From Methanobacteriota archaeon (GTDB taxonomy: Archaea > Thermoplasmatota > Poseidoniia > Poseidoniales > Thalassarchaeaceae): 15,316 nt of DNA. Location of the stretch: contig NYXO01000032.1 of assembly GCA_002685415.1 (NCBI GenBank), positions 28,294 through 43,609 on the forward strand. The letters run 5' to 3'. A model generated the notes under the pieces. The model saw only the letters and a list, made by a program, of their open reading frames with translations, had not been told where the DNA came from and made no database searches. Of this stretch, positions 12,690 to 15,316 are shown piece by piece; the stretch's first letter is position 1, and each line of letters opens with the position of its first letter. Position numbers and translations under genes: made by a program.

Positions 12690-15316
12690 TTGTTATCACC
12701 TCTTACCTTTACATCACAGACCGAGGTTACAGGACAGTATTTGCAGGCGTCTTTGCTCGGAGTTGGATGAACTCGACCATCAGCAGCTCCTGCTGCGGTA
12801 GCAAGGGCAGTAGTAAGGCGCTGGGCTAACCAAGCCCTGAATGAATCACTAGCTTGGTCTGGTTCTTCATCGGGGAAACGATGCATTTCAGTAGTCTGTT
12901 GCTGACTTCTATCTCCTAACTCAAGCGAAATAGATCGATCATTAATATGACCTGAAACTTCCAAGAAATGGTCTGTATTGTGACCGATTACACTGATACC
13001 AGCAGCGATTACCAAGTCGCCCGGATGTGCTATCTCCCAAGCCCTTGCATATAGTGCAAGTTGTAATTCCTCTAGTAGCCCCAAGCGATGTCTTTCAATC
13101 GGTTTACTTTCACTGGTTTTTATGTCACGAATAATAATTTGTCTGCGAGGGCGCCAATCTTCACCATCTAGACGGATTGGTGCAACAGTTTGTGAACCAG
13201 TTTCATCCTCAAAAATAGTCATCTCAGAATCGAATGGAACCAAATCCACTCGATCTATTTCCCCTCTCAATCTCAAGGAGGGTAATTCTCCATCACCATG
13301 GCTCGAAAGCCCTACTGGAAGAGAAATTTCAATCCCGTTTTCATCGAAAGAAAGGGCCTCCCATTCGATTGCAATTGGTATTGCCCCGGATAGTGTTCGT
13401 TCCTCTGCAATCATTCTACCAATTCGACCGGCTAAGGGTGTTGGGTTTTCTTCGCTGAGCCAATCAAACCACTCGTTTCTCGTAAATCCAGTTAGCATTC
13501 GTAAACGAGTGTTTGAGACTGCATCAGTCCTCTCTAACCATGGGGCTAAATCTGCAAGAATACTGAGAGCTATAGATTGTAATTCGGAATCACTGAAGTT
13601 AGACCTTGCAATATTCAAAGGAAAGTTATCGTTCTGAATTTCTTCCACAGTTCGTTCTTTATTCTCTTCAACCCCTAAGATTTGTTCAATCAACTGATGA
13701 TGTACCTTGTGGAGTAAATTTCCTTGCACTCTGGCATCTAGATCTTCCTTTTGGCGTTCCTCTTCTTTAGCATACAAACCGCGGGTTAGCCAACCTTTTC
13801 TGGGACACGAAAGCCACTGTTTCAGGCGACTAGCGGACCAAATTGGAACAGTTTGTCCCGCACCGTTAGCGTGTCCGTGTCTCGAATCGAAGGGTATTGA
13901 ACCCGTTGCTTCTGGACTTAGTGGCCTAGGGTCAATCGAGGCCATTCTAGGCCCTCCAACTACTGGCCATCGTGAGGCCCTCCTAGGGCTAACCTTGTTC
14001 TTAGGAGGGCTGATGATCAATCGTTTATCTTCGAGGCCCCATAGATGAGGAATGGCGGTTTGAGGCAGATATCCTTCAGCATCTAATCCTCTTTGTGTCC
14101 GCCGTTCTCGGTCGTGTTGAATCTCTATGTCTAGAGGTATTGAAACTGCTGAGGGATTGAGAGGAAGTCTAGAAGGAGCTTGCATATCCCTCAATGAGTT
14201 GCCGTCCTTCCATCTTTGATTGCTTGAGTCATTTTCTCGAATAGGAGTTTCTTCCGAGTTAATGGGTGTTGAATCAGGGGAGTGAATGCTAATCCATTCC
14301 CTGATGGGGGCGGCAATGGGTGTTGATTTATCCTCGCTGGGATCTAAAATTACAACCTCTGATCTTGCAGCACTTAGCAGGTGGTGGAAATGATGACGGG
14401 CCTGGCGAATTGGTGTATCAGGTCTAAGAATTCCTAATCTATGTCTTTCCTCTTCCCCAAGCAGAGGGACTTTGTGAACTCGTAAATCCCAAGAGGAGCT
14501 TGATACATTTGCTAGAATTATAACATCTGCCGTACAACCCAATGCATCTTCTGGAGTACAAAGGCGGACTCGGCTGTGAGAATTGCCACCTCCACTTCTC
14601 ACAGGAGTTGAGGATAGAATAGTTTCTAATTCAACGACCCAATTTGAGCCAGATTGTGGAATTGATTGGCCTGTAGTTTGTTGCATCCTCCGAAGTCGAG
14701 AATGTGCATCGACTACGCTTTGAACTACTGCCGCTGGAAGCGAATTAGTCCCATCTGCTAATTCAATACCAGATTCTAAATCGACTCGAGATAGGGCTGC
14801 AGTAAGCCATTCATCCCCACTACTTGTGGCTTTAATCTGTGGCAGGTTTTGGCCACTATGACAACCTCGCCATAACTCAACATTTGCAAGAGCCCGTTGG
14901 TCATAATCTGCAAGAAGTGGCCTGTTACTCTGAGCTAATGATAGTAGCCACCACTGAGTAGCTTCCTTTGTCCGACCCTTGTTTACGTCGGATTCTTCTC
15001 TTGCGAGAGTTATCAACCACCTCTCTAGTGTTCCAGCCCCACCAAGTATGTGGTCACTTCTAGCCAGCTCTGAAAGTAAATCTGCATCCGCAATTGGAAG
15101 AATTTCATTATCCGATGGGTGAGTATTTACCTCGGGGAAAATCTTCAACGATTCCTGTAGAGCAAGTGAACGCAATGAATCTAGAGACCATGCATTAGGG
15201 CCGTGGCAAATACCTGCGAGACTAGCAAGCCAGTGTCCGAGGGGCTTACTAGAAGCCATTGATTGTGAACTTGGAAGGGTGATCCCCAGATCTTTTAGGG
15301 CTCGAATCCATTGATG
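12686..15316 (-). CDS. addB: AddB-like helicase-nuclease subunit, N-terminus beyond the window edge
   Basis: Partner subunit of the AddA-like protein. The frame is open with no stop from 15316, and its first visible residues (HQWIRALKDLGITLP) read as protein, so the ATG at 15259 is internal and the gene continues off the window; 876 residues are visible. The first part resembles AddB/RecC-type inactivated helicase: PLGHWLASLAG, AWSLDSLR, then a motif V-like CTPEDALGCTADVIILA and a motif VI-like LLSAARSEVVILDP. The N-terminal ATP site cannot be judged. Numbering from the 15259 ATG, the C-terminal nuclease has Cys485 in SCPRKGW, His517 in GNLLHKVHH, Asp669 in EIDRVD, Asp712-x-Lys714 in RDIKT, Gln733-x3-Tyr737 and C839-x2-C842-x5-C848. 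This is the AddB Fe-S nuclease pattern with every catalytic residue kept. Its stop overlaps the AddA start by ATGA. Confidence 0.85.
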   Translation of the reverse strand, partial: HQWIRALKDLGITLPSSQSMASSKPLGHWLASLAGICHGPNAWSLDSLRSLALQESLKIFPEVNTHPSDNEILPIADADLLSELARSDHILGGAGTLERWLITLAREESDVNKGRTKEATQWWLLSLAQSNRPLLADYDQRALANVELWRGCHSGQNLPQIKATSSGDEWLTAALSRVDLESGIELADGTNSLPAAVVQSVVDAHSRLRRMQQTTGQSIPQSGSNWVVELETILSSTPVRSGGGNSHSRVRLCTPEDALGCTADVIILANVSSSSWDLRVHKVPLLGEEERHRLGILRPDTPIRQARHHFHHLLSAARSEVVILDPSEDKSTPIAAPIREWISIHSPDSTPINSEETPIRENDSSNQRWKDGNSLRDMQAPSRLPLNPSAVSIPLDIEIQHDRERRTQRGLDAEGYLPQTAIPHLWGLEDKRLIISPPKNKVSPRRASRWPVVGGPRMASIDPRPLSPEATGSIPFDSRHGHANGAGQTVPIWSASRLKQWLSCPRKGWLTRGLYAKEEERQKEDLDARVQGNLLHKVHHQLIEQILGVEENKERTVEEIQNDNFPLNIARSNFSDSELQSIALSILADLAPWLERTDAVSNTRLRMLTGFTRNEWFDWLSEENPTPLAGRIGRMIAEERTLSGAIPIAIEWEALSFDENGIEISLPVGLSSHGDGELPSLRLRGEIDRVDLVPFDSEMTIFEDETGSQTVAPIRLDGEDWRPRRQIIIRDIKTSESKPIERHRLGLLEELQLALYARAWEIAHPGDLVIAAGISVIGHNTDHFLEVSGHINDRSISLELGDRSQQQTTEMHRFPDEEPDQASDSFRAWLAQRLTTALATAAGAADGRVHPTPSKDACKYCPVTSVCDVKVRGDNK
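12695..12702 (-). promoter_or_regulatory. Strong Shine-Dalgarno of the AddA-like gene, inside the AddB-like coding region
   Basis: GAGGTGAT on the minus strand, 5 nt upstream of the ATG at 12689. It lies within the last codons of the AddB-like gene, so the two subunits are likely made in a fixed ratio from one mRNA. Confidence 0.75.

Noticed and set aside
13122..13637. 171-residue plus-strand frame within the AddB-like gene
   Set aside because: It lies opposite the catalytic core of the nuclease domain. Long antisense frames are expected there from the codon usage.
1..15316. CRISPR arrays, insertion sequences, integrases or attachment sites
   Set aside because: No regularly spaced repeats, transposase or integrase motifs, or paired terminal repeats were seen. 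The window appears to be ordinary chromosome apart from the helicase-nuclease operon.

Overview
The window looks like a piece of a euryarchaeal chromosome, most plausibly a marine planktonic lineage such as Marine Group II (Poseidoniia). The archaeal call rests on two genes: an MJ1332-type YchF GTPase and a RaSEA-like radical SAM protein of archaeosine tRNA modification. Several starts carry Shine-Dalgarno sequences of the GGTGAT/GAGGTG type. The lineage is inference; no marker gene in the window settles it. Coding density is very high and all genes but one lie on the minus strand.

Layout from left to right. Positions 1-116 are unusually GC-rich (about 63% by hand count) and unassigned. Next come the YchF GTPase (-), then a translationally coupled pair (-) of an 85-aa two-helix membrane protein and a 550-aa polytopic membrane protein. 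The larger one resembles heme-copper oxidase subunit I but seems to lack the haem/copper histidines. A segment with two adjacent hairpins separates this pair from the RaSEA-like gene (-). That gene diverges from a membrane-anchored hexapeptide-repeat acyltransferase (+). The acyltransferase ends 6 bp from a convergent acidic coiled-coil protein (-), which is followed by an M20 metallopeptidase (-).

The right half (7647 to the edge) is a two-gene operon for an AddAB/RecBCD-type helicase-nuclease. The AddB-like gene comes first in transcription order and runs off the window, so its N-terminus is not visible. It overlaps the 1680-aa AddA-like gene by ATGA. Both proteins end in a PD-(D/E)XK nuclease domain with four cysteines placed as in iron-sulfur-stapled nucleases. 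AddA also carries a complete set of UvrD-family helicase motifs. Together they should resect DNA double-strand breaks and may degrade foreign linear DNA. Most archaea use HerA-NurA with Mre11-Rad50 for end processing, so this pair is the most striking part of the window.

Start codons: five of the longest open frames begin at GTG or TTG codons that I judge to be upstream of the real start. The coordinates below use the internal ATG, supported by a Shine-Dalgarno match in four of these cases (weak for YchF and the 85-aa gene, strong for the 550-aa and coiled-coil genes). The RaSEA and M20 starts are less certain.
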